From Salinibacterium sp. ZJ70 (GTDB taxonomy: Bacteria > Actinomycetota > Actinomycetes > Actinomycetales > Microbacteriaceae), in the NCBI RefSeq assembly GCF_011751865.2, contig NZ_CP061770.1:1240001-1304000 (forward strand): a DNA stretch of 64,000 nt, written 5' to 3'. The position numbers and the translations under genes are program-made. Each line of letters opens with the position of its first letter. The stretch's first letter is position 1. Below the pieces are notes generated by a model. The model saw only the letters and a list, made by a program, of their open reading frames with translations. It was not told the origin of the DNA and did not search any database. Positions 44,408-53,625 of the stretch are shown here, in pieces.

Positions 44408-45922
44408 ATGACGCAGAGCGTGGAGGTCGGGGGCGCGCCCCTCACCGTGGAGCAGGTCGTCGCGGTGGCGCGGGGGGATGCGCGCGTGAGCATCGCCGCG
44501 TCCGCGCGGGACGCGATGGCGCGCTCGCGAGCCGTGATCGAGGAGCTCGCCCACGACACTCGCCCCCACTACGGCATCTCCACCGGATTCGGCGCGCTCG
44601 CCGTGCAGCAGATCCCCACCGAGCGTCGCATGGAGCTGCAGCGCGCGCTCGTGCGCTCGCATGCTGCGAGCTCGGGCGCCGAGGTCGAGCGCGAGGTGGT
44701 GCGCGCCACGGTCCTGCTGCGACTGCAGACACTCACGACGGGGCACACCGGGGTGCGTCCGGAGGTCGCAGAGGCATACGCGGCGATGCTCGACCACGAC
44801 ATCACTCCGGTCATCGGAGAGTACGGGTCGCTCGGCTGCTCGGGCGATCTGGCACCGCTCGCCCACATCGCGCTCGCCGCGATGGGCGAGGGTCCGGTGC
44901 GTGTCGGGGGAGAGCTCGTGGATGCGGCCGACGCGTTGCGCGCCGCCGGCATCGAGCCCATCGAGCTGCGGGAGAAGGAAGGGCTCGCCCTCATCAACGG
45001 CACCGACGGCATGCTCGGGATGCTGTGCCTCGCGCTCGCCGACCTCGATCGTCTGCTGCGCACCGCCGATCTCGCCGCCGCCCTCAGCATCGAAGGGCTC
45101 GCGGGCACCGACACGGTGTTCGCCGAGGATCTGCAGGCACTCCGCCCGCACCCCGGTCAGGCGGACTCGGCGGCCCGCATCCGTACGCTGCTCGCCGGAT
45201 CGCCTGTCATCGCCGCCCATCGCAGCACGGGGTTCACGCGTGTGCAGGATGCCTACTCGCTGCGGTGCGCGCCGCAGGTGCATGGGGCGGCGCGTGACAC
45301 GGCCGCGCACGCCCGCCGCGTGGCGGAGCTGGAGCTCGCGAGCGCGATCGACAACCCCGTCGTCACCTCCGACGGCCGCGTGGAGTCGAACGGCAACTTC
45401 CACGGTGCGCCCGTCGGCTACGTGCTCGACTTCCTGGCGATCGCGGCAGCGGATGTCGCCTCGATGAGCGAGCGTCGCACCGACCGCTTCCTCGACAAGT
45501 CGCGCAACGGCGGCCTCCCGCCGTTCCTCGCGTCCGATCCGGGCGTCGACTCCGGGCACATGATCGCCCAGTACACGCAGGCCGGGATCGTGAGCGAGTT
45601 GAAGCGCCTGGCGGTGCCCGCCTCCGTCGACTCGATCCCGACGAGCGCCATGCAGGAGGACCACGTGTCGATGGGGTGGAGCGCGGCGCGCAAGCTGCGC
45701 CGCTCGCTCGACGGGCTGGGCCGCGTGCTCGCGGTCGAGCTCATGACGGCGGCCCGCGGCATCGAGATGCGCGGCGAGGGGGCGGCTCCGGCCACGAGCC
45801 GTGTCGTCGGCCTCATCCGCGAGCGCATCCCCGCCCCCGGCCCCGACCGCTTTCTCGCGCCCGACATCGCCGCCGCTGTCGACCTCGTCGCATCCGGCGC
45901 CCTCGTGGAAGGAATCGCATGA
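44408..45922 (+). CDS. hutH: Histidine ammonia-lyase
   Basis: The 504-residue enzyme converts histidine to urocanate. Conserved segments are [11 protein letters not shown] (residues 56-66) and [14 protein letters not shown] near 140-153. The cofactor MIO normally forms from Ala-Ser-Gly; here the triad is Cys-Ser-Gly. The Tyr/Asn active-site segment [14 protein letters not shown] lies near 278-291. AAGGAG precedes the ATG by 5 nt. The gene overlaps hutU by 4 nt. The longer in-frame reading from 44129 overlaps the regulator gene and is rejected. Confidence 0.95.
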   Translation: MTQSVEVGGAPLTVEQVVAVARGDARVSIAASARDAMARSRAVIEELAHDTRPHYGISTGFGALAVQQIPTERRMELQRALVRSHAASSGAEVEREVVRATVLLRLQTLTTGHTGVRPEVAEAYAAMLDHDITPVIGEYGSLGCSGDLAPLAHIALAAMGEGPVRVGGELVDAADALRAAGIEPIELREKEGLALINGTDGMLGMLCLALADLDRLLRTADLAAALSIEGLAGTDTVFAEDLQALRPHPGQADSAARIRTLLAGSPVIAAHRSTGFTRVQDAYSLRCAPQVHGAARDTAAHARRVAELELASAIDNPVVTSDGRVESNGNFHGAPVGYVLDFLAIAAADVASMSERRTDRFLDKSRNGGLPPFLASDPGVDSGHMIAQYTQAGIVSELKRLAVPASVDSIPTSAMQEDHVSMGWSAARKLRRSLDGLGRVLAVELMTAARGIEMRGEGAAPATSRVVGLIRERIPAPGPDRFLAPDIAAAVDLVASGALVEGIA

Positions 45923-47556
45923 TCACCGCACACCGCGGCAGCACCCTGCACACCCTCGGCTGGCCGCAGGAGGCGGCCCTGCGCATGCTGCAGAACAACC
46001 TCGATCCAGAGGTGGCCGAGCACCCCGAGGAGCTCGTCGTCTATGGGGGCACCGGCAAGGCCGCCCGCGACTGGCCGAGCTTCCATGCGATCGTGCGCTC
46101 GCTCGAGACGCTCCGCGGCGACGAGACGCTGCTCGTGCAGTCGGGGCGTCCCGTGGGGGTCATGCAGACCCACGAGTGGGCGCCGCGGGTGCTGCTCGCG
46201 AACTCGAACCTCGTGGGCGACTGGGCCAACTGGGATGAGTTCCGGCGCCTCGAGCACCTGGGGCTCACGATGTACGGGCAGATGACCGCAGGCTCGTGGA
46301 TCTACATCGGCACGCAGGGCATCCTGCAGGGCACATACGAGACGTTCGCGGCCGTCGCCGCGAAGAGGTTCGGGGGAACCCTCGCCGGCACCATCACGCT
46401 CACGGCGGGTCTCGGCGGCATGGGCGGCGCACAGCCGCTTGCCGTCACCATGAACGGCGGGGTGGCGATCTGCATCGACGTGGATGCCTCGCGCATCCGC
46501 CGTCGCCTCGATCACGGGTACCTGGATGCGGAGGCCCGCGACCTCGATGATGCTCTGCGTCTGGCGACCGAGGCGCGGGATGCGCGGCGCGCCCTCTCGA
46601 TCGGCGTGCTCGGCAACGCCGCCGACATGGTGCCGCGCCTGCTCGCCATGGGTGCCGAGATCGACATCGTCACCGACCAGACGAGTGCGCACGATCCGCT
46701 CGCCTACCTGCCGCGCGAGATCGCCTTCGACGACTGGGCGGAAGCCCGGGCGCACCCCGACTTCGCGGACCGCGCCCGCGCCTCGATGGCGGTGCACGTG
46801 GAGGCGATGGTCGGTTTCCAGAAGGCGGGTGCCGAGGTGTTCGACTACGGCAACAACCTCCGCACCGAGGCGCTCGCCGCAGGGTATGCCGACGCGTTCG
46901 CGTTCCCCGGGTTCGTGCCTGCCTACATCCGTCCCCTGTTCGCAGAAGGCAAGGGCCCGTTCCGCTGGGCGGCGCTCTCGGGCGACCCCGCGGACATCGC
47001 GAAGACCGATAGGGCTGTGCTCGACCTGTTCCCCGAGAATGAGTCGCTCGCCCGGTGGATGCGTCTCGCGGGGGAGCGCGTGCACTTCCAGGGGCTGCCT
47101 GCGCGCATCTGCTGGCTCGGCTACGGAGAACGCGATGTGGCGGGCCTGCGCTTCAACGAGATGGTCGCCTCGGGTGAGCTCGCGGCACCGCTCGCGATCG
47201 GACGCGACCACCTGGATGCGGGATCCGTTGCGAGCCCGTACCGAGAGACGGAGGCGATGCTCGACGGCTCCGATGCGATCGCCGACTGGCCGCTGCTCAA
47301 CGCCCTCGTCAACACGGCCTCGGGCGCGAGCTGGGTCTCGATCCATCACGGGGGAGGCGTGGGTATCGGCCGCAGCATCCACGCAGGCCAGGTGACCGTC
47401 GCGGATGGAACGGCGCTCGCCGCAGAGAAGATCGCGCGCGTGCTGCGCAACGATCCCGGAATGGGCGTCATCCGGCATGTGGATGCGGGCTATCCCGAGG
47501 CGATCGCGTGCGCCGACGAGCGCGGTGTGCGCGTGCCGATGCGGGAGGGCGTGTGA
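45919..47556 (+). CDS. hutU: Urocanate hydratase
   Basis: The 545-residue NAD-containing enzyme converts urocanate to imidazolonepropionate. Typical segments are [20 protein letters not shown] near the start, [12 protein letters not shown] (41-52), [17 protein letters not shown] (170-186) and the C-terminal [14 protein letters not shown] conserved Cys (RICWLGYG near 397) matches the active-site region. It overlaps hutH upstream and hutG downstream by 4 nt each. Confidence 0.96.
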   Translation: MITAHRGSTLHTLGWPQEAALRMLQNNLDPEVAEHPEELVVYGGTGKAARDWPSFHAIVRSLETLRGDETLLVQSGRPVGVMQTHEWAPRVLLANSNLVGDWANWDEFRRLEHLGLTMYGQMTAGSWIYIGTQGILQGTYETFAAVAAKRFGGTLAGTITLTAGLGGMGGAQPLAVTMNGGVAICIDVDASRIRRRLDHGYLDAEARDLDDALRLATEARDARRALSIGVLGNAADMVPRLLAMGAEIDIVTDQTSAHDPLAYLPREIAFDDWAEARAHPDFADRARASMAVHVEAMVGFQKAGAEVFDYGNNLRTEALAAGYADAFAFPGFVPAYIRPLFAEGKGPFRWAALSGDPADIAKTDRAVLDLFPENESLARWMRLAGERVHFQGLPARICWLGYGERDVAGLRFNEMVASGELAAPLAIGRDHLDAGSVASPYRETEAMLDGSDAIADWPLLNALVNTASGASWVSIHHGGGVGIGRSIHAGQVTVADGTALAAEKIARVLRNDPGMGVIRHVDAGYPEAIACADERGVRVPMREGV

Positions 47557-48401
47557 GCGCGGTTCTGCATGACGACCCGCTGTGGCCCCGCGCGGGCGAC
47601 TGGCCAGCGCCTGCGGGGCATGCGGATGTGGTGCTCGTGGGCGTGCCGACGTGGCGCACCTCGATCACGCCGGGTGCGACGCGCACGACGCCTGCCGCCG
47701 TGCGCGAGGCGCTGCGGAGGTTCTCGCTCGAGACCGACCTCGTGATCGCGGACGCGGGCGACCTCGTCGACCCGGATGCCTCGGTCTCGGAGGCGGCTGC
47801 GGCGATCGCCGCTCTCGATGCGTCGCTCGTGATCGCGCTGGGCGGCGACAACGCGGCGACTGTGCCCGTGGCGCTCGGCCGCCGCGCCGACGCCCTCGTC
47901 ACCGTCGATGCGCACCACGACGTGCGCGACGGCATCTCGAACGGGTCGCCTGTGCGGCAGCTGCTCGAAGCGGGCATCCCCGGCTCGCGCATCGCCCAGC
48001 TCGGCGTCGAGCCGCTCGCCAACTCGGCGGCGTACCGGGCACGCGTGGATGCGGCGGGCATCCGCGTGACGACCCGCGCCGAGCTCCTCGAGGAACCCCT
48101 CGGCACCACGATGCGCCGCGCGCTCGACGAGGTGGGCGGATCGCGCGCACACGTCGACCTCGATGTCGACGTGTGCGATCGAGCCGTCGCTCCCGGCTGC
48201 CCCGCATCCGTGCCGGGCGGCATCTCGGCTCTCGAGCTGCGGCAGGCCGCGCGCATGGCGGGCGCACACCCCTCGGTCGTCTCGATCGACCTCACGGAGG
48301 TGGACGCCGCGCTCGATGCGCCCGACGGCCGCACGGTGCGGCTCGTCGCGCTGTGCGTGCTCGAGGCGATCCGCGGATTCGAGCAGAGGTGGGCGCGATG
48401 A
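47553..48401 (+). CDS. hutG: Formimidoylglutamase (arginase/agmatinase fold)
   Basis: A 282-residue ureohydrolase-family protein; in this operon it should convert formiminoglutamate to glutamate and formamide. Mn-site segments are [10 protein letters not shown] (about residues 94-103), [10 protein letters not shown] (117-126) and DLDVDVCD (203-210). The first motif normally reads GGDHS, where His binds Mn; here it is Asn. The GTG start at 47553 overlaps the hutU stop. The next gene, hutI, overlaps by 4 nt. Confidence 0.86.
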   Translation: MSAVLHDDPLWPRAGDWPAPAGHADVVLVGVPTWRTSITPGATRTTPAAVREALRRFSLETDLVIADAGDLVDPDASVSEAAAAIAALDASLVIALGGDNAATVPVALGRRADALVTVDAHHDVRDGISNGSPVRQLLEAGIPGSRIAQLGVEPLANSAAYRARVDAAGIRVTTRAELLEEPLGTTMRRALDEVGGSRAHVDLDVDVCDRAVAPGCPASVPGGISALELRQAARMAGAHPSVVSIDLTEVDAALDAPDGRTVRLVALCVLEAIRGFEQRWAR

Positions 48402-49555
48402 GCACAACACTCATCACCGGTATCGGCGAGCTCGTCACGGGCGATGCGGAGCGGCCCGTCATCGAAGACGCGGCGCTTGTCATCGACGGCGACCGCATCG
48501 CGTGGGTCGGTGAGGCGACCGACGCCCCGGATGCCGACGGACGGTTCGACGCCGAAGGCAGGGCTGTGATCCCCGGCTTCGTCGACTCGCACGCGCACCT
48601 CGTGTTCGGGGGTGATCGCGCGGGCGAATTCGCGGCGCGGATGGCGGGGCGCGCGTACTCGGCCGGCGGCATCCGCAGCACCGTCGCGGCGACGCGCGCT
48701 GCCTCCGACGCCGAGCTGCGCGCCCACGCCCAGCGACTCGTCGCCGAGGCGCGGCGGCAGGGCACGACGACGATCGAGATCAAGTCGGGCTACGGCCTCG
48801 ACGTCGAGACGGAGCTGCGCAGCGTGCAGATCGCTGCCGAGCTCACCGACGAGGTCACCTTCCTCGGTGCGCACGTCGTGCCGGAGGGCATCGATCGCAA
48901 CGCCTACGTGGATCTGGTGGTGGGCGACATGCTCGACGCGTGCGCGCCGCACGTGCGCTGGATCGACGTGTTCTGCGAGACAGGAGCGTTCACGATCGAG
49001 GAGTCGGAGCGCATCCTGCGCGCGGGTGCCGCGGCGGGGCTCGGGGTGCGACTGCACGCCGCGCAGCTGGGGGAGTCGGAGGGCATCCGGCTCGCGGTCG
49101 AGCTCGATGCCGCGAGCGTCGACCACTGCACGTTCCTGCGCGACGCCGACATCGAGCTGCTCGCGGGCAGCGACACCGTCGCCACACTGCTGCCCGGTGC
49201 CGAGTTCTCAACGCGCCAGCCGTGGCCGGATGCGCGTCGTCTGCTCGACGCGGGTGTCACCGTCGCGCTCGCAAGCGACTGCAATCCGGGGTCGAGCTAC
49301 ACGACCTCGCTGCCGTTCTGCATCGCCCTCGCGGTGCGCGAGATGGGAATGACGCCCCTCGAGGCCGTGCTCGCGGCGACAGTGGGCGGTGCGGCGGCGC
49401 TGCGGCGCACGGATGTGGGGCGCCTCACGGTGGGATCCCGCGCGGATCTCACGCTGCTCGACGCCCCGAGCCATGTGCACCTGGCATATCGCCCCGGCGT
49501 GCCGCTCGTGGAGAGTGTGTGGGTGGCGGGAGCCGAAGCGGAAGAGGTTCACTGA
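48398..49555 (+). CDS. hutI: Imidazolonepropionase
   Basis: The 385-residue amidohydrolase opens the imidazolone ring to give formiminoglutamate. Metal ligands are in [13 protein letters not shown] (near 62-74), with further conserved IKSGYGLD (near 129-136), ASVDHCTF and [10 protein letters not shown]. It is the last gene of hutH-hutU-hutG-hutI, so the four-gene set covers the whole route from histidine to glutamate. No histidine permease is adjacent. Confidence 0.95.
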   Translation: MSTTLITGIGELVTGDAERPVIEDAALVIDGDRIAWVGEATDAPDADGRFDAEGRAVIPGFVDSHAHLVFGGDRAGEFAARMAGRAYSAGGIRSTVAATRAASDAELRAHAQRLVAEARRQGTTTIEIKSGYGLDVETELRSVQIAAELTDEVTFLGAHVVPEGIDRNAYVDLVVGDMLDACAPHVRWIDVFCETGAFTIEESERILRAGAAAGLGVRLHAAQLGESEGIRLAVELDAASVDHCTFLRDADIELLAGSDTVATLLPGAEFSTRQPWPDARRLLDAGVTVALASDCNPGSSYTTSLPFCIALAVREMGMTPLEAVLAATVGGAAALRRTDVGRLTVGSRADLTLLDAPSHVHLAYRPGVPLVESVWVAGAEAEEVH

Positions 49556-49720
49556 CCGGGCCTTCTCGCAGCGGATCAGGCGGGGCTTGCGGACCGGGAG
49601 ACCAGCGCTCCGATCCGGATGCTGCAGCCGAGGCGAAAGCTGATGCGGTGGGGCCCCTCGATGAGGGCATGGGACTCCTCGACGACCGTCGGGAGTTCCT
49701 GTTCGGCGTTCGGTGTCGCG

Positions 49721-50071
49721 TCAGGTGGTGACGAGCAGGCTCGCCACGGCATCGAGTGATCCGGGCACGAGGCGGTAGTACGACCACGTGCCGCGCTTCG
49801 AGCGGGTGAGGAATCCGGCGTCGACGAGGATCTTGAGGTGGTGCGACACGGTCGGCTGGCTGAGGCCCACCGGTTCGGTGAGGTCGCACACGCATGCCTC
49901 GTGATCTTCGGATGCCGCCACGATCGAGATGAGGCGCACGCGCGTGGGGTCGGCGAGTGCCTTGAGGCTGTGGGCCAGTGAGCTCGCCTGTTCCGCAGGA
50001 ATCGTCTCCCGCGTGAGGGGTGCGCAGCACGCGGCGAGATCACGCAGGGGCAGCAGCTCGATCGTCGACAC
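49721..50071 (-). CDS. arsR: ArsR-family arsenical repressor
   Basis: A 116-residue winged-helix repressor. An N-terminal Cys pair lies in DLAACCAPLT (residues 11-20), and the alpha-3 Cys pair is ACVCDLTEPV near 60-69; both can bind As(III). The recognition helix is LSQPTVSHHLKILVDAG. The start GTG 50071 is chosen because a TACACT box lies 6 nt upstream (leaderless); an in-frame ATG at 50092 would add seven residues and lies inside the operator. It is divergent from the flavoprotein-arsC-acr3 genes and presumably represses both transcripts. Confidence 0.9.
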   Translation of the reverse strand: MSTIELLPLRDLAACCAPLTRETIPAEQASSLAHSLKALADPTRVRLISIVAASEDHEACVCDLTEPVGLSQPTVSHHLKILVDAGFLTRSKRGTWSYYRLVPGSLDAVASLLVTT

Positions 50072-50077
50072 GAGGCC

Positions 50078-50083
50078 AGTGTA
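50078..50083 (-). promoter_or_regulatory. -10 box for a leaderless arsR transcript
   Basis: TACACT (minus strand) lies 6 nt before GTG 50071. A TCGACA -35-like sequence 16 nt upstream is part of operator 1. Confidence 0.55.
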
Positions 50084-50089
50084 GCCGTG

Positions 50090-50107
50090 CATTGACATCT
50101 GTCGATG
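50090..50107. promoter_or_regulatory. ArsR operator 1
   Basis: CATTGACATCTGTCGATG is an 18-bp palindrome with one mismatch. It contains TTGACA, which with CAGACT (50114-50119, 16-nt spacer) can form the rightward promoter, and it overlaps the -35 region of arsR, so one site can block both. Confidence 0.7.
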
Positions 50108-50124
50108 TAGTGGCAGACTCACCT

Positions 50125-50142
50125 CATCGAAGAACGTCGATG
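50125..50142. promoter_or_regulatory. ArsR operator 2 (candidate)
   Basis: CATCGA and TCGATG form 6-bp inverted arms around a 6-nt centre, 35 nt from operator 1 and just before the ribosome site of the flavoprotein gene. Confidence 0.5.
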
Positions 50143-50156
50143 AATGGAAGGCGACC

Positions 50157-51467
50157 ATGACCCTCACTGCACCCCACACTCCGGATCTGGCATCCGCGCG
50201 ACGTGAGGCGCTTCCCGTCGCGATCATCGGGGCCGGGCCGATCGGGCTCGCCGCGGCGGCACGCCTCGTCGAGCGCGGCATCGACTTCATGATCTTCGAG
50301 ATGGGCGAGACGGCGGCATCGTCGATCGCGTCGTGGGGGCACACTCGACTGTTCTCGCCCTGGTCGCTCCTGGTCGACCCGGCCGCCGCGCGCCTGCTGA
50401 CGCCCACAGGCTGGCAAGCTCCCGCCGTCGATACGTTGCCGACGGGCGCCGAGCTGGTCGAGTCGTACCTTGCGCCGCTCGCTGCCACGGATGCGATCGC
50501 ACCCCGCATCCGGTATGGCGCCGAGGTCATCGCCGTGTCGCGCGAGGGCATGGATCGCACCCGCTCCGCGGGGCGAGGTGAGGTGCCCTTCGTGCTGCGC
50601 ATCCGAACTTCCGGCGGCATCGAAGACGTGGCCGCACGCGCGGTGATCGACGCCTCCGGCACCTACTCGACACCGAATGCGCTCGCCTCCTCTGGCCTCG
50701 ATCCGCTGGGGATCGACCTCGTGCGCGACCGCGTCACCCATGCGCTGCCCGACGTGCTCGGTCGCGACCGCGCCCGATTCGCGGGTCGGCACACCGTGGT
50801 CGTCGGCGCGGGCCACTCCGCGGCCAACACCCTCGTCGCCCTCGCAAGGCTTGGTGCGCTCGAGCCGGGCACCCGCATCACGTGGGCCATCCGCAACGCG
50901 AGCGCCGCGCGCGTGACCTCGTCTGCCGACGACCAGCTCCCCGCCCGTGCAACGCTCGGCGGCGCGGTGGATGCCCATGTCGCAAGCGGCGTCATCGCCA
51001 AGATCGACGGATTCGAGATGATGTCCCTGCACCCGGATGGCGGAGGGGTGCGTGTCGCCGGGCGCCGTGCTGGCGAGATCGTCGCCATCGATGCCGACGT
51101 CGTCGTCAACGCCACCGGATTCCGTCCCAACCTCGACATGCTGCGCGAGATTCGGATCGGCCTCGACGAGATCGTCGAGGCGCCGCGCAGACTCGCGCCC
51201 CTGATCGACCCCAATCTGCACTCGTGCGGCACGGTGTCGCCCCACGGCATCCGCGAGCTCCGGCATCCCGAACCGAACTTCTTCATCGCCGGCATGAAGA
51301 GCTACGGGCGCGCGCCCACCTTCCTGCTGGCGACCGGCTACGAGCAGGTGCGGTCGATCGTCGCGTGGCTTGCGGGCGATGTCGAAGCGGCCGAGCGCGT
51401 CGAACTCGTGCTGCCGTCGACGGGCGTCTGCAGCACCGACATCAGTCCGGCGAGCGCGTGCTGCTGA
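50157..51467 (+). CDS. FAD/NAD(P)-binding oxidoreductase of the ars operon (ArsO-like)
   Basis: A 436-residue flavoprotein. The FAD loop VAIIGAGPIGLAAA is at residues 20-33 and a second dinucleotide loop VVVGAGHSAANT near 216-227; NATGFRPNLDML near 319 is typical of thioredoxin-reductase/monooxygenase relatives. The last two residues are Cys-Cys, with a further Cys at VCST nearby. GGAAGG precedes the ATG. Its place in the ars operon suggests a role with arsenicals, as for the putative monooxygenase ArsO, but the reaction is not known. Confidence 0.8.
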   Translation: MTLTAPHTPDLASARREALPVAIIGAGPIGLAAAARLVERGIDFMIFEMGETAASSIASWGHTRLFSPWSLLVDPAAARLLTPTGWQAPAVDTLPTGAELVESYLAPLAATDAIAPRIRYGAEVIAVSREGMDRTRSAGRGEVPFVLRIRTSGGIEDVAARAVIDASGTYSTPNALASSGLDPLGIDLVRDRVTHALPDVLGRDRARFAGRHTVVVGAGHSAANTLVALARLGALEPGTRITWAIRNASAARVTSSADDQLPARATLGGAVDAHVASGVIAKIDGFEMMSLHPDGGGVRVAGRRAGEIVAIDADVVVNATGFRPNLDMLREIRIGLDEIVEAPRRLAPLIDPNLHSCGTVSPHGIRELRHPEPNFFIAGMKSYGRAPTFLLATGYEQVRSIVAWLAGDVEAAERVELVLPSTGVCSTDISPASACC

Positions 51468-51502
51468 GGTCGGTGAACAGCCCGTGAACGACATCCGCAA
51501 TC

Positions 51503-51529
51503 CATCGAAGTCTGTCTATGCTTTCGATG
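51503..51529. promoter_or_regulatory. ArsR operator 3 and leaderless arsC promoter
   Basis: Perfect 7-bp arms CATCGAA (51503-51509) and TTCGATG (51523-51529) enclose a TATGCT -10 box (51517-51522) that lies 6 nt before the GTG start of arsC. A bound repressor would cover the -10 box and the start codon. Confidence 0.6.
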
Positions 51530-51948
51530 TGACCGAGACCCAGGCCAAGCCCACCGTCCTCTTCGTCTGCGTGCACAACGCAGGCCGCTCGCAGATGGCC
51601 GCGGGGTTCCTCAAGGAGCTCTCGGGCGGGCGCGTCGAGGTGCTCTCCGCCGGCTCCGAGCCCAAGGACCAGATCAACCCGATCGCCGTCGAGGCGATGG
51701 CCGAAGAGGGCATCGACATCACCGGCAACGTGCCCAAGGTGCTCACCGTCGAAGCCGTGAAGGAATCGGATGTCGTGATCACGATGGGATGCGGCGACAC
51801 CTGCCCGATCTTCCCCGGCAAGCGCTACGAAGACTGGGAGCTCGACGACCCGGCCGGCCAGGGCATCGAATCGGTGCGTCCCATCCGCGACGACATCAAG
51901 CGCCGCATCGAAGCACTGCTCGCCGAGCTCCTGCCCGCGAGCGAGTGA
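51529..51948 (+). CDS. arsC: Arsenate reductase (low-molecular-weight phosphatase type)
   Basis: A 139-residue enzyme that reduces arsenate to arsenite. The P-loop CVHNAGRSQ begins at Cys14. MGCGDTCPIFPGKRYEDWEL near residue 85 and DDPAGQGIESVRPIRDDI near 105 are typical of actinobacterial thiol-dependent members. Reduction probably uses mycothiol or thioredoxin. GTG 51529 is chosen from the promoter position; a longer reading from 51484 has no better support. The stop overlaps acr3 by one base. Confidence 0.92.
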   Translation: MTETQAKPTVLFVCVHNAGRSQMAAGFLKELSGGRVEVLSAGSEPKDQINPIAVEAMAEEGIDITGNVPKVLTVEAVKESDVVITMGCGDTCPIFPGKRYEDWELDDPAGQGIESVRPIRDDIKRRIEALLAELLPASE

Positions 51949-53057
51949 TGCCCGGCCCCGCATCCGCCGGGGGAGTCGCCACGAGCGCTGCAGGCGCTGC
52001 CCCGCGACTCGGCACCGTCGACCGCCTCCTGCCGGTGTGGATTCTCGCGGCGATGGGCCTCGGCCTCGCACTCTCTCTGCTCGCCCCCGAGTTCGCGGAT
52101 GCGCTCCACTCGTTCTCGATCGGCTCGGTGAGCGTGCCGATCGCGATCGGACTGCTCGTGATGATGTATCCGGTGCTCGCCAAGGTGCGGTACTCGGATG
52201 CGCGCGCCGTCGCCGGCGACCGTCGTCTGCTCGTGTCGTCGCTCGTCATGAACTGGCTCGTCGGCCCGGCGCTCATGTTCGCCCTCGCGTGGCTTCTGCT
52301 GCCGGATCTGCCCGAGTACCGCACCGGCCTCATCATCGTGGGCCTCGCGCGGTGCATCGCCATGGTGCTCATCTGGAACGACCTCGCGTGCGGCGACCGC
52401 GAAGCCGCCGCGTTCCTGGTGGCCGTCAACTCCGTCTTCCAGGTGATCGCGTTCGGCGCGCTCGGCTGGTTCTACCTGCAGCTGCTGCCGAGTTGGCTGG
52501 GGTTGCCCACCACGAGCGCCGACTTCTCGTTCTGGGCGATCACCGCATCCGTTCTCGTCTTCCTCGGCATCCCGCTGCTCGCCGGCTACCTCTCGCGCCG
52601 CATCGGCGAACGCACCCGCGGGCGCGACTGGTACGAGAGCCGCTTCCTGCCGCGCATCGGCCCGTTCGCCCTCTACGGCCTGCTGTTCACGATCGTGCTG
52701 CTCTTCGCGCTGCAGGGGCGGCAGGTGATCGACCGCCCGTTCGACGTCGCTCGGATCGCGCTGCCGCTCTTGGTGTACTTCGCGCTCACGTTCGCGATCG
52801 GCTTCGTGCTGGGCAAGGCGGCGGGCCTCGGATACGAGCGCACGACGACGCTCGCCTTCACCGCAGCCGGCAACAACTTCGAGCTCGCGATCGCCGTCGC
52901 CATCGGCACTTTCGGCGCCACCTCCGGCCAGGCCCTCGCCGGAATCGTCGGCCCGCTCATCGAGGTGCCCGCGCTCGTGGGGCTCGTATATGTGGCGCTG
53001 TGGTTGCGACCGCGGATGTTCGGCGCGGTCGGTGGGTCGACGTCGTCTGCCTCGTGA
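51948..53057 (+). CDS. acr3: Arsenite efflux transporter, ACR3 family
   Basis: A 369-residue membrane protein with about ten helices. The signature GLARCIAMVLIWNDLACGD near residues 131-149 carries the conserved Cys required by ACR3 pumps, and AAGNNFELAIAVAIGTFGAT near 305-324 is the second hallmark. The ATG start overlaps the arsC stop (TGATG), indicating coupling. It exports arsenite produced by ArsC. A short GC hairpin (about 53178-53197) may terminate the operon. Confidence 0.93.
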   Translation: MPGPASAGGVATSAAGAAPRLGTVDRLLPVWILAAMGLGLALSLLAPEFADALHSFSIGSVSVPIAIGLLVMMYPVLAKVRYSDARAVAGDRRLLVSSLVMNWLVGPALMFALAWLLLPDLPEYRTGLIIVGLARCIAMVLIWNDLACGDREAAAFLVAVNSVFQVIAFGALGWFYLQLLPSWLGLPTTSADFSFWAITASVLVFLGIPLLAGYLSRRIGERTRGRDWYESRFLPRIGPFALYGLLFTIVLLFALQGRQVIDRPFDVARIALPLLVYFALTFAIGFVLGKAAGLGYERTTTLAFTAAGNNFELAIAVAIGTFGATSGQALAGIVGPLIEVPALVGLVYVALWLRPRMFGAVGGSTSSAS

Positions 53058-53255
53058 CTCAGCGTGTGGTCGATCAGGAGGCGATCGGGACTCTCGAGAT
53101 CGGCAGCCCGTGGGCCGGTGCGTCCCTCACGACGCGTCACCAGCTGAGTCGACGAGAACCGCACCTGTGCCACCACCTCCCGCGTTGAGGGGAGGGGCGG
53201 TCTCCGGGCCGCCGCACGATAGCGTCGATCCGACAGCGTGGAAGGGGAGCGGATC

Positions 53256-53450
53256 GTGGTCGTGCTTCTCGTGCTGGCGCTCATCGCCGTCGTTGTCGTG
53301 ATGATCGTCTCGAGCGCGATGCTGCGTCGCGATCAGACGCGTGCGCGATCCGGTCGGCAGCCGCGCCACCACCGCGGCGCGCTCATCGCTGTGATCGCGG
53401 GAAGTGAGCTCGCGCTGCTCGCGATCATCCTGGGTCTCGTTCTGGTGTGA
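53256..53450 (+). CDS. Small membrane protein (64 aa)
   Basis: Two hydrophobic segments (VVVLLVLALIAVVVVMIVSS and ALIAVIAGSELALLAIILGL) flank a basic loop (MLRRDQTRARSGRQPRHHRG). The GTG at 53256 is chosen because AAGGGGAG lies 7 nt upstream; an in-frame GTG at 53238 would add six residues. Function unknown. Confidence 0.6.
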   Translation: MVVLLVLALIAVVVVMIVSSAMLRRDQTRARSGRQPRHHRGALIAVIAGSELALLAIILGLVLV

Positions 53451-53526
53451 GGACAGAATCCGTCCTCTACTGGGAGAAGTGCGGGCATCGCGGCATCCGC
53501 CTGCCGATCTCGACGAAAGGCTCACC

Positions 53527-53625
53527 ATGACTCTCGCCACCACGACCCACCTCACCCTCCCCGGCAGGCGGACCGCGTCGTCTTCGGGCAGCTGGATTCC
53601 GACGGACTGCGCCTCATGGCGTATG
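53527..53625 (+). pseudogene. Remnant of a PhnB/VOC-family protein gene
   Basis: The sequence starts with a ribosome site and ATG giving MTLATTTHLTLPG, typical of VOC/PhnB proteins. It then jumps by an internal deletion and frame change to ADRVVFGQLDSDGLRLMAYG (from 53568), the middle of the same family. The rest is missing and the opposite-strand acetyltransferase 3' end begins here. Confidence 0.6.

Noticed and set aside
44294..45664. A long upstream extension of the IclR regulator (719 codons from 45664).
   Set aside because: The extension is antisense to hutH. The real start at 44293 has a strong ribosome site.
45418..47478. A 686-codon open frame on the minus strand.
   Set aside because: It is antisense to hutH and hutU, which are certain.
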